DNA of 64,000 bases, from contig CALBCM010000011.1 in assembly GCA_937927235.1 (NCBI GenBank), forward strand, positions 7,998 to 71,997. The letters run 5' to 3'. Both the position numbers and the translations under genes were made by a program. The DNA comes from an uncultured Johnsonella sp. GTDB taxonomy: Bacteria > Bacillota > Clostridia > Lachnospirales > Lachnospiraceae. Below the pieces are notes generated by a model that was not told the origin of the DNA, ran no database searches, and saw only the letters and a program-made list of their open reading frames with translations. How positions within the stretch are numbered: the stretch's first letter is position 1; each line of letters opens with the position of its first letter. Shown here piece after piece: positions 9,336 to 18,805 of the stretch.

Positions 9336-9911
9336 ATGGGTAGGATTGAACAAGTAATAGGAGATATTGAGGATTACATAGAAAATTGCAAGCCTGTGCC
9401 CTTATCAGGCAATAAGATTTCAGTAAGCAAGGAAGAGCTTAATGACTTGCTTATGGAATTAAGGCATAATATTCCTGATGAGGTAAAGCAGTACCAGAAG
9501 ATTATCTCAAATCAGGAAGCGATTATCGGTGATGCCAAACGTCAGGCTGACAGAATTATAGATGAAGCCAATCGCAAGACGGAAAAGCTTGTAGATGAGC
9601 ATGAGATTATGCAGAAGGCTTATGATACTGCGAATAAGCTTATTGATGATGCCAATACCCAGGCTCAGCTTATTATTGAAAAAGCAACTAATGAATCAAA
9701 TAGTATTAGAACGGCATCCATAAAATACACGGACGATTTACTTAAAAATCTCCAGAATGTCATTTTTAACTCTATGAATGATTCTCAGTCAAGCTTTGAG
9801 CACTTTATGGAGGAGCTGCGCAAAAGCTATGATGTGGTGGCTCAAAACAGAACTGAATTGTCAGGGACTGCAAACAATATTTCTATAGATATTGACATTA
9901 GCGGAAGATAG
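9336..9911 (+). CDS. Coiled-coil protein of unknown function
   Basis: A 191-residue cytoplasmic protein, 3 bp after coaD, so part of that operon. I do not recognise a defined function. Residues about 55-130 are rich in Ala, Glu, Lys, Asp and Ile with heptad-like spacing and recurring phrases of the type I-I-D/E-A-N/K (DEANRKTEK, DDANTQAQ, EKATNES). This resembles the long helices of V-type ATPase subunit E or DivIVA-like proteins, and such proteins are often labelled ATPase on that basis alone. There is no membrane segment or P-loop. A role as a filament-like or scaffolding protein is possible but unproven. Confidence 0.7.
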   Translation: MGRIEQVIGDIEDYIENCKPVPLSGNKISVSKEELNDLLMELRHNIPDEVKQYQKIISNQEAIIGDAKRQADRIIDEANRKTEKLVDEHEIMQKAYDTANKLIDDANTQAQLIIEKATNESNSIRTASIKYTDDLLKNLQNVIFNSMNDSQSSFEHFMEELRKSYDVVAQNRTELSGTANNISIDIDISGR

Positions 9912-9929
9912 TCAAAAAAAGGGGGAATA

Positions 9930-10448
9930 ATGGAGTTTAATGATTTAATAGACGAAAGATTTTCTGTAAGAAATTTTAAAAAAGATGCGATAGAACAGGA
10001 AAAACTTAATAAAATCCTTGATGCAGGCAGGATAGCACCGACTGCCAGAAATTTCCAGCCTCAGCGGTTTTATGTATTAAAAACTGAGGAAGCCTTTGAA
10101 AAGCTCGGCACGGCAAGAGCTATGGCTTATGAAGCTCCGGTAGTAATAATGGTATGTGCCGACATGAATACGGTATGGAAAAACGGAGTCGAGGAGGACT
10201 ATAATACCTCAGATATGGACTGCTCCATAGCGGCTACTTATATGATGCTTGCAGCCTGGAATATCGGCATAGGCTCAGTTTGGATAAGGAGATTTGATTC
10301 ACGAGAGCTTCATAAAAGCTTTGAGCTTCCGCCGCATATTAAGCCTGTAATGCTTCTGCCCATCGGCTATAAAACCGATGACTGCAAGCCTAGAGCGGGC
10401 TTCCATGAAGTCAGAAATAAAATAGAAGACGAGGTTGTGTATTTATAA
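9930..10448 (+). CDS. Nitroreductase family flavoprotein
   Basis: A 172-residue member of the FMN-dependent nitroreductase fold. It begins with the typical ERFSVRNFKK phrase (phosphate-binding arginines), followed by APTARNFQPQRFYVL near residue 36. The central AAWNIGIGSVWIRRF and the late LLPIGYKTDDCKPR fit the short, Clostridia-type form. The natural substrate cannot be read from sequence. It starts 18 bp after the coiled-coil gene with an AAGGGGG Shine-Dalgarno and ends in a terminator, closing this operon. Confidence 0.88.
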   Translation: MEFNDLIDERFSVRNFKKDAIEQEKLNKILDAGRIAPTARNFQPQRFYVLKTEEAFEKLGTARAMAYEAPVVIMVCADMNTVWKNGVEEDYNTSDMDCSIAATYMMLAAWNIGIGSVWIRRFDSRELHKSFELPPHIKPVMLLPIGYKTDDCKPRAGFHEVRNKIEDEVVYL

Positions 10449-10454
10449 AAGTTT

Positions 10455-10488
10455 AAATCCCGGTTCTGAAATCGGGATTTATTGTTTT
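10455..10488 (+). terminator. Terminator after the nitroreductase gene
   Basis: Perfect 8-bp stem AAATCCCG (10455-10462) / CGGGATTT (10473-10480), followed by a T-rich tail. Confidence 0.8.
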
Positions 10489-10506
10489 ATTTAATAAGTA
10501 AGAAAT

Positions 10507-11955
10507 ATGATAAGTAATGCAATAGATGAGATTATAAGAGAAGAAGATTTAATTCCTGAAACCGAGCCGCAAAGGCAGGAGTATTTTATCTCCTGCCTAA
10601 GTGATGTTATTCAGGAAATTACACTTGAAGCCGGAAAAAGACCTGCCTATAAGATAGTAACCTTTGGCTGCCAGATGAATGCGAGAGATTCCGAAAAGCT
10701 TGCCGGCATTCTAAGCGATATAGGCTATATAGAGGGGGAAAGTGAAGAAAGCTCTGATATCGTGCTTTTTAATACCTGTACTGTGAGGGAAAATGCAAAT
10801 GACAGACTTTACGGCAGACTGGGGCAGCTTAAAAGACAAAAGAAGCTTAACCCTAATATGCTCATAGGTATCTGCGGCTGTATGATGCAGGAAAAGGATG
10901 AAGTAGAAAGGATAGTCAAAAGCTACAGCTATGTAGATATGATTTTCGGGACTCACAATATTTATAAGCTTGCTGAAATTTTATATAACAGGCTTAAGGG
11001 TAAAAAAAGAGTAGTGGATATAATAAGCGGCACCGATATGATAGTGGAAAAGCTTCCGACTAAGAGAGTTTATAGATTTAAATCAGGAGTAAATATTATG
11101 TTCGGCTGCAATAATTATTGCAGCTTCTGTATAGTTCCCTATGTAAGAGGCAGAGAAAGGTCGAGGCAGCCTGAAGATATAATAGCTGAAATTGAGGGGC
11201 TGGTAGCTGACGGGGTGGTTGAAGTCATGCTCCTAGGGCAGAATGTAAATTCCTATGGCAGAGGGCTGGACAGAAGCATAAGCTTTGCCAAGCTTCTTGA
11301 GAGGATAGCTGAAATTGAGGGGCTTAAAAGAATCAGGTTTATGACCTCGCATCCGAAGGACCTCTCAGATGAATTAATAGAGGTTATAAGAGATAATCCT
11401 AAAATCTGCCGCCACCTCCATCTGCCGCTTCAATCAGGAAGCTCCAGGGTTCTTAAAAGGATGAACCGAGTTTATGACAAGGAAAAATATCTTGAGCTGG
11501 CACTTAAGATTAAAAGAGAAATTCCGGACATCAGCCTTACCACTGATATTATAGTGGGATTCCCCACTGAAAATGAAGAGGACTTTTTAGATACTCTGGA
11601 TGTAGTAAGACAGGTGGAATATGATGCGGCATTTACTTTTATTTACTCGAAAAGAACCGGTACTCCGGCAGCCAGGTATGAGATGGAAGCAGATGAAAAA
11701 CTTATTAAGGAAAGGTTTGATACCTTGCTTAAGGAGGTGCAGACGATTTCCGCCAAAAGAGCCGCCTCTCATGTGGGAAGAGTTTATGAGGCTTTAATTG
11801 AAGGGATTGACGAGCAGATACAGGGCTATGTCACTGCGAGATTAAGCAATAATATGATTGTGCATCTTCCCGGGGATAAAGCTCAGATAGGCAGCCTTGT
11901 CAATGTCAGGCTTGATGAGGCGAAGGGATTTTACTTTATGGGACATAAATGCTAA
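10507..11955 (+). CDS. miaB: tRNA-2-methylthio-N6-dimethylallyladenosine synthase
   Basis: A 482-residue radical-SAM methylthiotransferase that adds a methylthio group to i6A37 of tRNA. The N-terminal cluster cysteines are in TFGCQMNARDSE, FNTCTVREN and ICGCMMQE; the radical-SAM cluster is CNNYCSFC near residue 201, followed by VPYVRGRERSR; a C-terminal TRAM-like region closes the protein. About 50 extra N-terminal residues precede the first domain, as in other Clostridia MiaB proteins. The Shine-Dalgarno before the ATG is weak. The gene that makes its substrate, miaA, is three genes downstream. Confidence 0.95.
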   Translation: MISNAIDEIIREEDLIPETEPQRQEYFISCLSDVIQEITLEAGKRPAYKIVTFGCQMNARDSEKLAGILSDIGYIEGESEESSDIVLFNTCTVRENANDRLYGRLGQLKRQKKLNPNMLIGICGCMMQEKDEVERIVKSYSYVDMIFGTHNIYKLAEILYNRLKGKKRVVDIISGTDMIVEKLPTKRVYRFKSGVNIMFGCNNYCSFCIVPYVRGRERSRQPEDIIAEIEGLVADGVVEVMLLGQNVNSYGRGLDRSISFAKLLERIAEIEGLKRIRFMTSHPKDLSDELIEVIRDNPKICRHLHLPLQSGSSRVLKRMNRVYDKEKYLELALKIKREIPDISLTTDIIVGFPTENEEDFLDTLDVVRQVEYDAAFTFIYSKRTGTPAARYEMEADEKLIKERFDTLLKEVQTISAKRAASHVGRVYEALIEGIDEQIQGYVTARLSNNMIVHLPGDKAQIGSLVNVRLDEAKGFYFMGHKC

Positions 11956-11970
11956 TAAGGAGGTAAGGAT

Positions 11971-14601
11971 ATGACTCCTATGATGACTCAATATCTCAAC
12001 ACCAAGGAAGAATATCCGGACTGTATATTATTTTACAGACTTGGAGATTTTTATGAAATGTTCTTTGATGATGCGAAGCTTGCAGCCAAGGAGCTTGAGC
12101 TTACCCTTACCGGAAAGGACTGCGGACTTGAAGAAAGAGCTCCGATGTGCGGCATCCCCTATCATTCGGCTGAGGTTTACCTGAACAGGCTTGTATTAAA
12201 GGGCTATAAAGTGGCTATAGCCGAGCAGGTGGAGGATGCGAAGCTTGCTAAGGGGCTGGTAAAGCGTGAAGTGGTCAGAGTAGTAACTCCGGGAACTATA
12301 ACAAGCTCAAATGTGCTTAAGGAGGATAAAAACAATTATTTGCTCAGCATCTCCTATAGTTCAAATCATTTCGGCATAGCGGCAGCAGATATAAGCACCG
12401 GAGATTTTTATGTGACCGAAGCGGCAAGTCTGCGTGAGCTCTATGATGAAATCAATAAATACTGCCCTTCGGAAATTATCTGCAATCATGCTTTTAAAAT
12501 AAGCGGAGCGGAGCTTGAGTTTTTAAAGCAGCAGTATTGTCCCGGAATCTCTTTTCTTGAAAATAAATACTATGATGAAAAGGAAAGCCGGCAGATTCTG
12601 CTTGAGCATTTTAAGGTATCAAGTCTTGAGGGGCTTGGTCTTTTTGATATGCCGGAAGGCTCCATAGCTGCCGGAGCTTCACTTAAATACCTCTATAATA
12701 CTCAAAAATCCGCCTGCCCCAATATAAGCAGTATACGCCCTTATAGCTGCGGAGAGTATATGATATTGGATTCAGGCTCAAAAAGAAATCTTGAGCTGCT
12801 TGAAACGATGCGTGAAAAAAGAAAGCAGGGGAGTCTGCTGTGGGTACTGGACAAAACTAAGACCGCAATGGGAGCAAGGCTTTTAAGAAGCTATCTTGAA
12901 CAGCCTATGATTAGTATTGCGGAAATAGAAAAAAGATATGAGGCAGTGCAGGAATTTCTTGACAGATATATAGACCGTGAGGAGCTGAGAGAATATCTGG
13001 ATGCAATATATGACCTTGAAAGACTTATAGGAAGGATAAGCTCCGGGCTAGCAAATACTAAGGATTTGTTAGCTCTGTCCTGCTCACTCAGGCTGCTTCC
13101 GCATGTTAAAGCAATAATAAGCACCTTTTCAAGCAATTTAATCTCTGATTTGAATCAGGAATTTGATACGCTTGACGACGTTTACGAGCTGATTTTTAAT
13201 TCAATAAGTGAAGAAGCTCCCGCTGTTATAAAAGAGGGGGGAATAATAAAGGAGGGCTACAGTGAGGAGGTTGACAAGCTGAGGAAAGCTGGTAGCGAGG
13301 GCAAGGTCTGGCTTGCAGAGCTTGAAGCCAGAGAAAGAGAAAAAACCGGAATAAAAACTCTTAAGATAAAATTTAATAAAGTATTCGGGTATTATTTTGA
13401 AGTGACAAATTCATATAAATCCAGTGTCCCGGATTACTTTATCAGAAAGCAGACTCTGGCTAATGCTGAAAGATATACAATAAGTGAATTAAGTGAAATT
13501 GAAGAGCTTATCCTTGGAGCAAATGACAAGCTAACAGAGCTTGAATATAATATTTTTAACGGCATCAGAGAAGAAGCTGCCGGCCAGGTGGAAAGAATCC
13601 AAAAAAGTGCAAAAGCTCTTGCCGCCTTTGATGTGCTCATAGCTTTTGCAGCTGCCGCTCATAAATATAATTATATAAGACCCACGCTTAACTCAAAGGG
13701 AATTATTGATATAAAAGAGGGCAGACATCCAGTAGTAGAAAGAATGCTGAAAAGCGATTCCTTTATTCCGAATGATACCTTTCTTGACGGCGGCAAAAAC
13801 CGCATGAGCATTATTACCGGTCCTAATATGGCAGGAAAATCTACCTATATGAGACAGAATGCACTTATAGTGCTTATGGCACAAATCGGGGCGTTTGTCC
13901 CTGCCAAGTCTGCCGATTTATGTATCTGTGACAGGATATTTACAAGGGTGGGAGCTTCAGATGACCTGGGCAGCGGACAGTCAACCTTTATGGTGGAAAT
14001 GAATGAGGTAGCAAATATCTTAAGGAATGCTACAAAAAACAGTCTGATTATTCTTGACGAAATAGGCAGAGGAACTTCAACCTTTGACGGACTTTCAATA
14101 GCCTGGGCGGTAGTAGAGCATATTTCAAATATTAAAATTCTTGGAGCGAAAACTCTTTTTGCTACACATTACCATGAGCTTACTGAGCTTGAAGGCAGCC
14201 TGAGCGGAGTGAATAATTACTGTGTTTCGGTCAAGGAAAGAGGGGACAATATAACCTTTTTAAGAAAGATAGTCAGGGGCGGAGCAGATAAAAGCTACGG
14301 CATACAGGTTGCAAAGCTTGCTGGAATTCCTGAGAATGTTATTAAAAGAGCCAAGGAGCTGCTTGAAGAGCTTTCCGGAGCGGATATCGCCAACAATGCC
14401 CGATATATAGCGGCGGATAAAAGCTACAAGCCGGTTCCGAGACAGAGTGAGCTTGAAGCTTCCCAGCTTTCAATCTTTGATACAGTCAAGGACGATGAAA
14501 TAATTTCGGAAATCCGGGAGATAAACTTATCCTCCATGACTCCGATAGATGCACTTAATACCTTGTACAGACTTCAAAATACAATAAAAAACAGAGTTTA
14601 G
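11971..14601 (+). CDS. mutS: DNA mismatch repair protein MutS
   Basis: An 876-residue mismatch recognition ATPase. The N-terminal mismatch-contact motif is visible as FYRLGDFYEMF near residue 21. Walker A GPNMAGKSTYMRQ begins near residue 617 and Walker B LDEIGRGTSTFDG near 695, followed by the ATHYHELTELE signature. Length is normal for MutS1. It begins after a strong AAGGAGG site 16 bp downstream of miaB and is followed 18 bp later by mutL, so miaB-mutS-mutL-miaA form one transcription unit, a common Clostridia arrangement. Confidence 0.98.
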   Translation: MTPMMTQYLNTKEEYPDCILFYRLGDFYEMFFDDAKLAAKELELTLTGKDCGLEERAPMCGIPYHSAEVYLNRLVLKGYKVAIAEQVEDAKLAKGLVKREVVRVVTPGTITSSNVLKEDKNNYLLSISYSSNHFGIAAADISTGDFYVTEAASLRELYDEINKYCPSEIICNHAFKISGAELEFLKQQYCPGISFLENKYYDEKESRQILLEHFKVSSLEGLGLFDMPEGSIAAGASLKYLYNTQKSACPNISSIRPYSCGEYMILDSGSKRNLELLETMREKRKQGSLLWVLDKTKTAMGARLLRSYLEQPMISIAEIEKRYEAVQEFLDRYIDREELREYLDAIYDLERLIGRISSGLANTKDLLALSCSLRLLPHVKAIISTFSSNLISDLNQEFDTLDDVYELIFNSISEEAPAVIKEGGIIKEGYSEEVDKLRKAGSEGKVWLAELEAREREKTGIKTLKIKFNKVFGYYFEVTNSYKSSVPDYFIRKQTLANAERYTISELSEIEELILGANDKLTELEYNIFNGIREEAAGQVERIQKSAKALAAFDVLIAFAAAAHKYNYIRPTLNSKGIIDIKEGRHPVVERMLKSDSFIPNDTFLDGGKNRMSIITGPNMAGKSTYMRQNALIVLMAQIGAFVPAKSADLCICDRIFTRVGASDDLGSGQSTFMVEMNEVANILRNATKNSLIILDEIGRGTSTFDGLSIAWAVVEHISNIKILGAKTLFATHYHELTELEGSLSGVNNYCVSVKERGDNITFLRKIVRGGADKSYGIQVAKLAGIPENVIKRAKELLEELSGADIANNARYIAADKSYKPVPRQSELEASQLSIFDTVKDDEIISEIREINLSSMTPIDALNTLYRLQNTIKNRV

Positions 14602-14618
14602 ATTGGAAAGGTGTTTTT

Positions 14619-16481
14619 ATGATTGAAATACTTGATAAAAATACTATTGACCAAATTGCTGCCGGAGAAGTAATTGAAAGACCTGCTTCCATAGTCAAGG
14701 AGCTGCTTGAAAACGCATTGGACAGCGGAGCTGAAGCTATAAGCATTGAAATCAGGGACGGCGGTATAAGCCTTATAAGAGTTACCGACAATGGCAGCGG
14801 TATAGAAAAGGAAGAGGTAAAAAAAGCCTTTTTAAGACATGCTACCAGTAAGATAAAAAGCGCTAAAGACCTTGAATCCGTGCTTACACTCGGATTTAGA
14901 GGGGAGGCGCTGTCAAGCATAGCGGCAATATCAAAGATTGAGATGCTAAGCAAAAGACACGGAGAGCTGACCGGAGTAAGGTATTGTGTAGAGGGCGGAG
15001 CTGACAGAAGCTTTGAGGAGGTCGGGACGCCTGAGGGCACTACGGTAATTGTAAGAGAAGTATTTTTTAATACTCCGGCAAGGCGCAAGTTTCTTAAGTC
15101 TTACCAGACTGAGGGAGCTTATGTAAGCGATTTTGTACAGAAGCTGGCATTTTCAAACAGATATATTTCTTTTAAATATGTAAATAATAATAAGACCCTG
15201 CTTCATACCTCAGGGAACGGAAGGCTTAAAGATATTATCTATCAGATTTACGGCAAAAATACGGCTGCCTCAGTTTTAGAATTAGACTATAGAGATAATG
15301 ATTTTAAAATAAGCGGTGTCATAGGCAGACCTGAAATTTGCTCCGCCAGCAGAAATATGGAAATTATTTTCGTAAATGGAAGGTGCATTAAGGACAGGTA
15401 TATTTCAAAAGGGCTGGAAGACGGATTCGGTGACAGGCTTATGCATCATAGATATCCGTTTGCAGTGCTTTATCTTGAAGCCAATCCGCAGATGGTGGAC
15501 ATAAATGTGCACCCGGGCAAGCTGGAAGTCAGGTTTGAAGCTCCGGAAGCTGTATATAAGGCAGTTGCGCTTGCAGTTTCGGAAGCTTTAGAAAACGAAA
15601 GTCTTATAAGACAGGTCAGCATCAAAACTCAGAAGAGTTTACCGATAGCAGCAAATACAGCTTACAAGCTTCCGGAGCCTTTTGAGTTGCAAAGAGCAGG
15701 ACAAATCAGGGAAGCAGCAAGAAAAGTTTTACCGAAGGGAAATGAGACAAATCACGGATTTTCTTATAAAGCCGATGCTTCGGCTGATAATGCTGCTCAA
15801 AATATTGCAAAAAAAAATGCAATCCTGAAAAGCAGCTCTGAGGACTGTCTAAATAATATTCAAGCAGCTCCTGTCCAGCTGGATTTTTTATCTGAACAGG
15901 CAAGACCTTATCACAGGATAGTGGGACAGCTTTTCGGCACTTACTGGATTATTGAATTTAAGGATAAGATGTATTTTATTGATCAGCATGCCGCACATGA
16001 AAAGGTTATGTATGAAAAATTTCTTAAACAGCATAAGGAGGCTTCTCTAACCTCGCAGCTATTGAGTCCTCCGCTGATAATTACTTTGAGTGATATTGAG
16101 GCGGAGGCGGCAGCCAGGTATTCAGAATACTTATTAAGACTGGGGTTTGAAATAGAAAATTTCGGCGGCAGGGATTACAGCATAAGTGCAGTGCCTTCTT
16201 TTCTGCCCTCTGTTTCCAAAGAAGCTGTCCTCAGGGAGATTTTAACTGGTTTGGTACAGCTGAATACGGTCAGGGAATCTGTGTCAATTCTTGAAAAAAT
16301 AGCCTCGATGTCATGTAAAGCCGCAGTTAAAGGCAATCAAAGCCTTTCTTATAATGAAGTAAACAAGCTTATAGATGACCTTTTAGCTCTTGACAATCCC
16401 TACAACTGCCCGCATGGCAGACCTACAATAATTGAGATGACCAAATACGAGCTTGAAAAAAAATTTAAAAGGATACTATAA
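14619..16481 (+). CDS. mutL: DNA mismatch repair endonuclease MutL
   Basis: A 620-residue GHKL ATPase. N-terminal motifs: ELLENALDSGAE, DNGSGIEKEE, and TLGFRGEALSSIAAIS. The C-terminal domain carries the metal-dependent nicking motif DQHA-x2-E-x4-E, starting at Asp455, so this is the endonuclease type found in bacteria without MutH and Dam-directed repair. The linker (about 335-420) is low in conservation, as expected. It is coupled to mutS upstream and miaA 6 bp downstream. Confidence 0.97.
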   Translation: MIEILDKNTIDQIAAGEVIERPASIVKELLENALDSGAEAISIEIRDGGISLIRVTDNGSGIEKEEVKKAFLRHATSKIKSAKDLESVLTLGFRGEALSSIAAISKIEMLSKRHGELTGVRYCVEGGADRSFEEVGTPEGTTVIVREVFFNTPARRKFLKSYQTEGAYVSDFVQKLAFSNRYISFKYVNNNKTLLHTSGNGRLKDIIYQIYGKNTAASVLELDYRDNDFKISGVIGRPEICSASRNMEIIFVNGRCIKDRYISKGLEDGFGDRLMHHRYPFAVLYLEANPQMVDINVHPGKLEVRFEAPEAVYKAVALAVSEALENESLIRQVSIKTQKSLPIAANTAYKLPEPFELQRAGQIREAARKVLPKGNETNHGFSYKADASADNAAQNIAKKNAILKSSSEDCLNNIQAAPVQLDFLSEQARPYHRIVGQLFGTYWIIEFKDKMYFIDQHAAHEKVMYEKFLKQHKEASLTSQLLSPPLIITLSDIEAEAAARYSEYLLRLGFEIENFGGRDYSISAVPSFLPSVSKEAVLREILTGLVQLNTVRESVSILEKIASMSCKAAVKGNQSLSYNEVNKLIDDLLALDNPYNCPHGRPTIIEMTKYELEKKFKRIL

Positions 16482-16486
16482 AATTA

Positions 16487-17410
16487 ATGAATAAACTTAT
16501 AATTATTGCCGGTCCCACCGCTGTAGGAAAAACCGAGATTTCAGTAGGACTTGCTCAAAGGCTCAATGCTGAGATTATAAGTGCCGACTCTATGCAGGTT
16601 TATAAGGGTATGGATATAGGCACCGCCAAGATAAGCCGGGGAGAAATGAAGCAGGTGCCGCATTATTTAATAGATGTACTTTCTCCCTTTGAAGATTTTA
16701 ATATTACACGTTTTCAGAGTATGGCACAGGAAGCACTTAAAACAATATATAATAATAAACACATACCCATCCTTGCAGGAGGCACCGGATTTTATATACA
16801 GTCCTTGCTTTATGAAATAGCTTTTAATGACAGAGCCTCAGGCAATTCCGGCTTGAGAGCGGAGCTTGAAGCAGAATATGATAAGCTCGGGGCGGATTAT
16901 ATGTATCAAAGGCTCAGAGAAATCGACTTGGAATCGGCAGCAGCCATACATAAAAATAATAAAAAAAGGTTGGTAAGAGCAATAGAATATTTTTTGCTCA
17001 CCGGAGATAAAATCTCTGTTCATAATAAAAAGCAAAAAGAAAATAAGTCGCCTTACGATTTTAAGTATTTCGTTTTAAATATGGACCGGGAGATACTCTA
17101 TAAAAGAATTGATTTAAGAGTTGACAGGATGATGGAGGAGGGGCTTGTTGACGAGGTTAAAAGGCTTAAAGCCGAAGGACTTACCTCAAAACACCTGTCT
17201 ATGCAAGGGATTGGCTATAAGCAGCTTTTTACGTACCTTGACGGGCAGTACAGCCTCAGCAAAGCGATTGAGCTGATAAAAAAAGAAACAAGGCATTTTG
17301 CCAAGCGCCAGCTTACCTGGTTTAAAAGAGAAAAAGCGGCAATCTGGATAGATGTGTTAAAATACGACAGCAAGGCTGAAATAATTAATGAAATAATCAG
17401 CTGTATTTAG
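16487..17410 (+). CDS. miaA: tRNA dimethylallyltransferase
   Basis: A 307-residue enzyme that prenylates A37 of tRNAs reading codons that start with U, making i6A for MiaB. The P-loop GPTAVGKTE is near residue 8. DSMQVYKGMDIGTAK near residue 35 and GGTGFYIQSLLY near 98 are signature phrases, and the C-terminal RHFAKRQLTWFKR is the tRNA-contact region. It starts 6 bp after mutL; the likely Shine-Dalgarno (AAAGGA) lies within the end of mutL. Confidence 0.97.
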   Translation: MNKLIIIAGPTAVGKTEISVGLAQRLNAEIISADSMQVYKGMDIGTAKISRGEMKQVPHYLIDVLSPFEDFNITRFQSMAQEALKTIYNNKHIPILAGGTGFYIQSLLYEIAFNDRASGNSGLRAELEAEYDKLGADYMYQRLREIDLESAAAIHKNNKKRLVRAIEYFLLTGDKISVHNKKQKENKSPYDFKYFVLNMDREILYKRIDLRVDRMMEEGLVDEVKRLKAEGLTSKHLSMQGIGYKQLFTYLDGQYSLSKAIELIKKETRHFAKRQLTWFKREKAAIWIDVLKYDSKAEIINEIISCI

Positions 17411-17463
17411 ATTTTAGATAAAAACATAGACAAATAAGAATATTGATATTATGATAAAGCAAG

Positions 17464-17469
17464 TATAAT
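17464..17469 (+). promoter_or_regulatory. Possible -10 element upstream of the YnbB-like gene
   Basis: A perfect TATAAT, preceded by TTGATA at 15 bp or TATTGA at 17 bp. Neither spacing-sequence combination is ideal, so only the -10 is annotated. Confidence 0.4.
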
Positions 17470-17484
17470 TTTGGGAGTTTATAA

Positions 17485-18765
17485 ATGTTGCTTGAAGAAA
17501 TATATGAAAAGCTAGGCATCTCATCGAGAGTGCTTGAGCTTGGCAAAAAAGCGGAAAAGGCTTTGCAGAAAAGATTTAGGGCTATTGATGAAATCTGTGA
17601 ATATAATCAGCTCAAGGTAATACATGCCATGCAAAAGCACAGGGTCAGTGAGATGCATTTTGGAGCAAGTACAGGCTATGGCTATGATGATGCCGGCAGG
17701 GAAAATCTTGAAAAGGTATACGCTCAGGTTTTTAAAGGAGAGGATGCACTTGTACGCCCTCAGCTTGTCAGCGGCACTCATGCAATAAGCACCGCACTTT
17801 TTGGAAATTTAAGACCGGGAGATGAGCTTTTATCTCCTGTAGGAAGACCTTATGACACTCTTGAGGGAGTTATCGGAATAAGAAAGTGCAAGGGCTCTCT
17901 GGCAGAATATGGTATTATATATAAGCAGGCAGACCTTCTGCCTGACGGAGGCTTTGATTATGAGGCAATTAAAAAGCAAATTTCGACTAAGACCAGACTT
18001 ATTACCATACAGCGCTCAAAGGGTTATTCCAACCGAGCGACCTTTTCAGTAAGTCAGATAGGTGAGCTTATTAAATTTATAAAGGAAATAAATCCTGAAA
18101 TCATCTGTATGGTAGATAACTGCTATGGAGAATTTGTAGAAGAAAGAGAGCCGCTTGAGGTCGGAGCTGACATGATAGCAGGTTCTCTTATAAAAAATCC
18201 CGGAGGAGGGCTTGCTCCCATAGGAGGCTATATAGCAGGCTCAAGAATCTGTGTAGAAAATGCAGCCTATAGACTTACCGCTCCGGGACTTGGAAAAGAG
18301 CTGGGTGCAAGCTTAGGGATAAACAGAAGCTTTTATCAGGGGCTTTTTATGGCTCCCTCAGTGACCGCTTCAGCACTTAAGGCTGCTATATATGCCGCAT
18401 ATATTTATGAAAAGCTCGGCTTTAAATGTCACCCGGCGGCAGCTGAAGACAGACATGATATTATTCAGGCGGTTACCTTGAAAACACCCGAAGCAATCAA
18501 GGCTTTCTGCCACGGCATACAGGCAGCTGCACCTGTGGACGGCTATGTGGTACCGGAGCCTTGGGATATGCCGGGCTATGATTCTCAGGTAATCATGGCT
18601 GCCGGAGCTTTTATTTCGGGAGCCTCAATAGAGCTGAGTGCAGATGCGCCTATGAGGGAGCCTTACAATGTTTATTTTCAGGGCGGACTGACTTGGCAGC
18701 ATGCCAAATTCGGCATATTAAATTCATTACAAAAAATTTATGATAATAATATAATTAAAATTTAA
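17485..18765 (+). CDS. YnbB-like PLP-dependent enzyme (methionine gamma-lyase family, 'aluminium resistance' family)
   Basis: A 426-residue protein of the fold-type I PLP family annotated as aluminium resistance protein or methionine gamma-lyase-like. Visible signatures: FGASTGYGYDDAGRENLE near residue 58, RPQLVSGTHAIS near 91, MVDNCYGEFVE near 210, and SLIKNPGGGLAP near 232 with the probable PLP lysine. The substrate is not established from sequence. The gene keeps a conserved neighbourhood next to miaA in Firmicutes. It is separated from miaA by 74 bp, which includes a TATAAT element, so it may have its own promoter. The start has a GGGAG Shine-Dalgarno. Confidence 0.9.
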   Translation: MLLEEIYEKLGISSRVLELGKKAEKALQKRFRAIDEICEYNQLKVIHAMQKHRVSEMHFGASTGYGYDDAGRENLEKVYAQVFKGEDALVRPQLVSGTHAISTALFGNLRPGDELLSPVGRPYDTLEGVIGIRKCKGSLAEYGIIYKQADLLPDGGFDYEAIKKQISTKTRLITIQRSKGYSNRATFSVSQIGELIKFIKEINPEIICMVDNCYGEFVEEREPLEVGADMIAGSLIKNPGGGLAPIGGYIAGSRICVENAAYRLTAPGLGKELGASLGINRSFYQGLFMAPSVTASALKAAIYAAYIYEKLGFKCHPAAAEDRHDIIQAVTLKTPEAIKAFCHGIQAAAPVDGYVVPEPWDMPGYDSQVIMAAGAFISGASIELSADAPMREPYNVYFQGGLTWQHAKFGILNSLQKIYDNNIIKI

Positions 18766-18805
18766 TAATCCTTAGCCGTGCCCGGAGAGCTGTGGAAAGG
18801 ACAAA

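Noticed and set aside
14555..15088. 177-codon open frame antisense to mutL
   Set aside because: Lies wholly opposite the conserved MutL ATPase domain and shows Ser/Leu/Ile-rich shadow composition.
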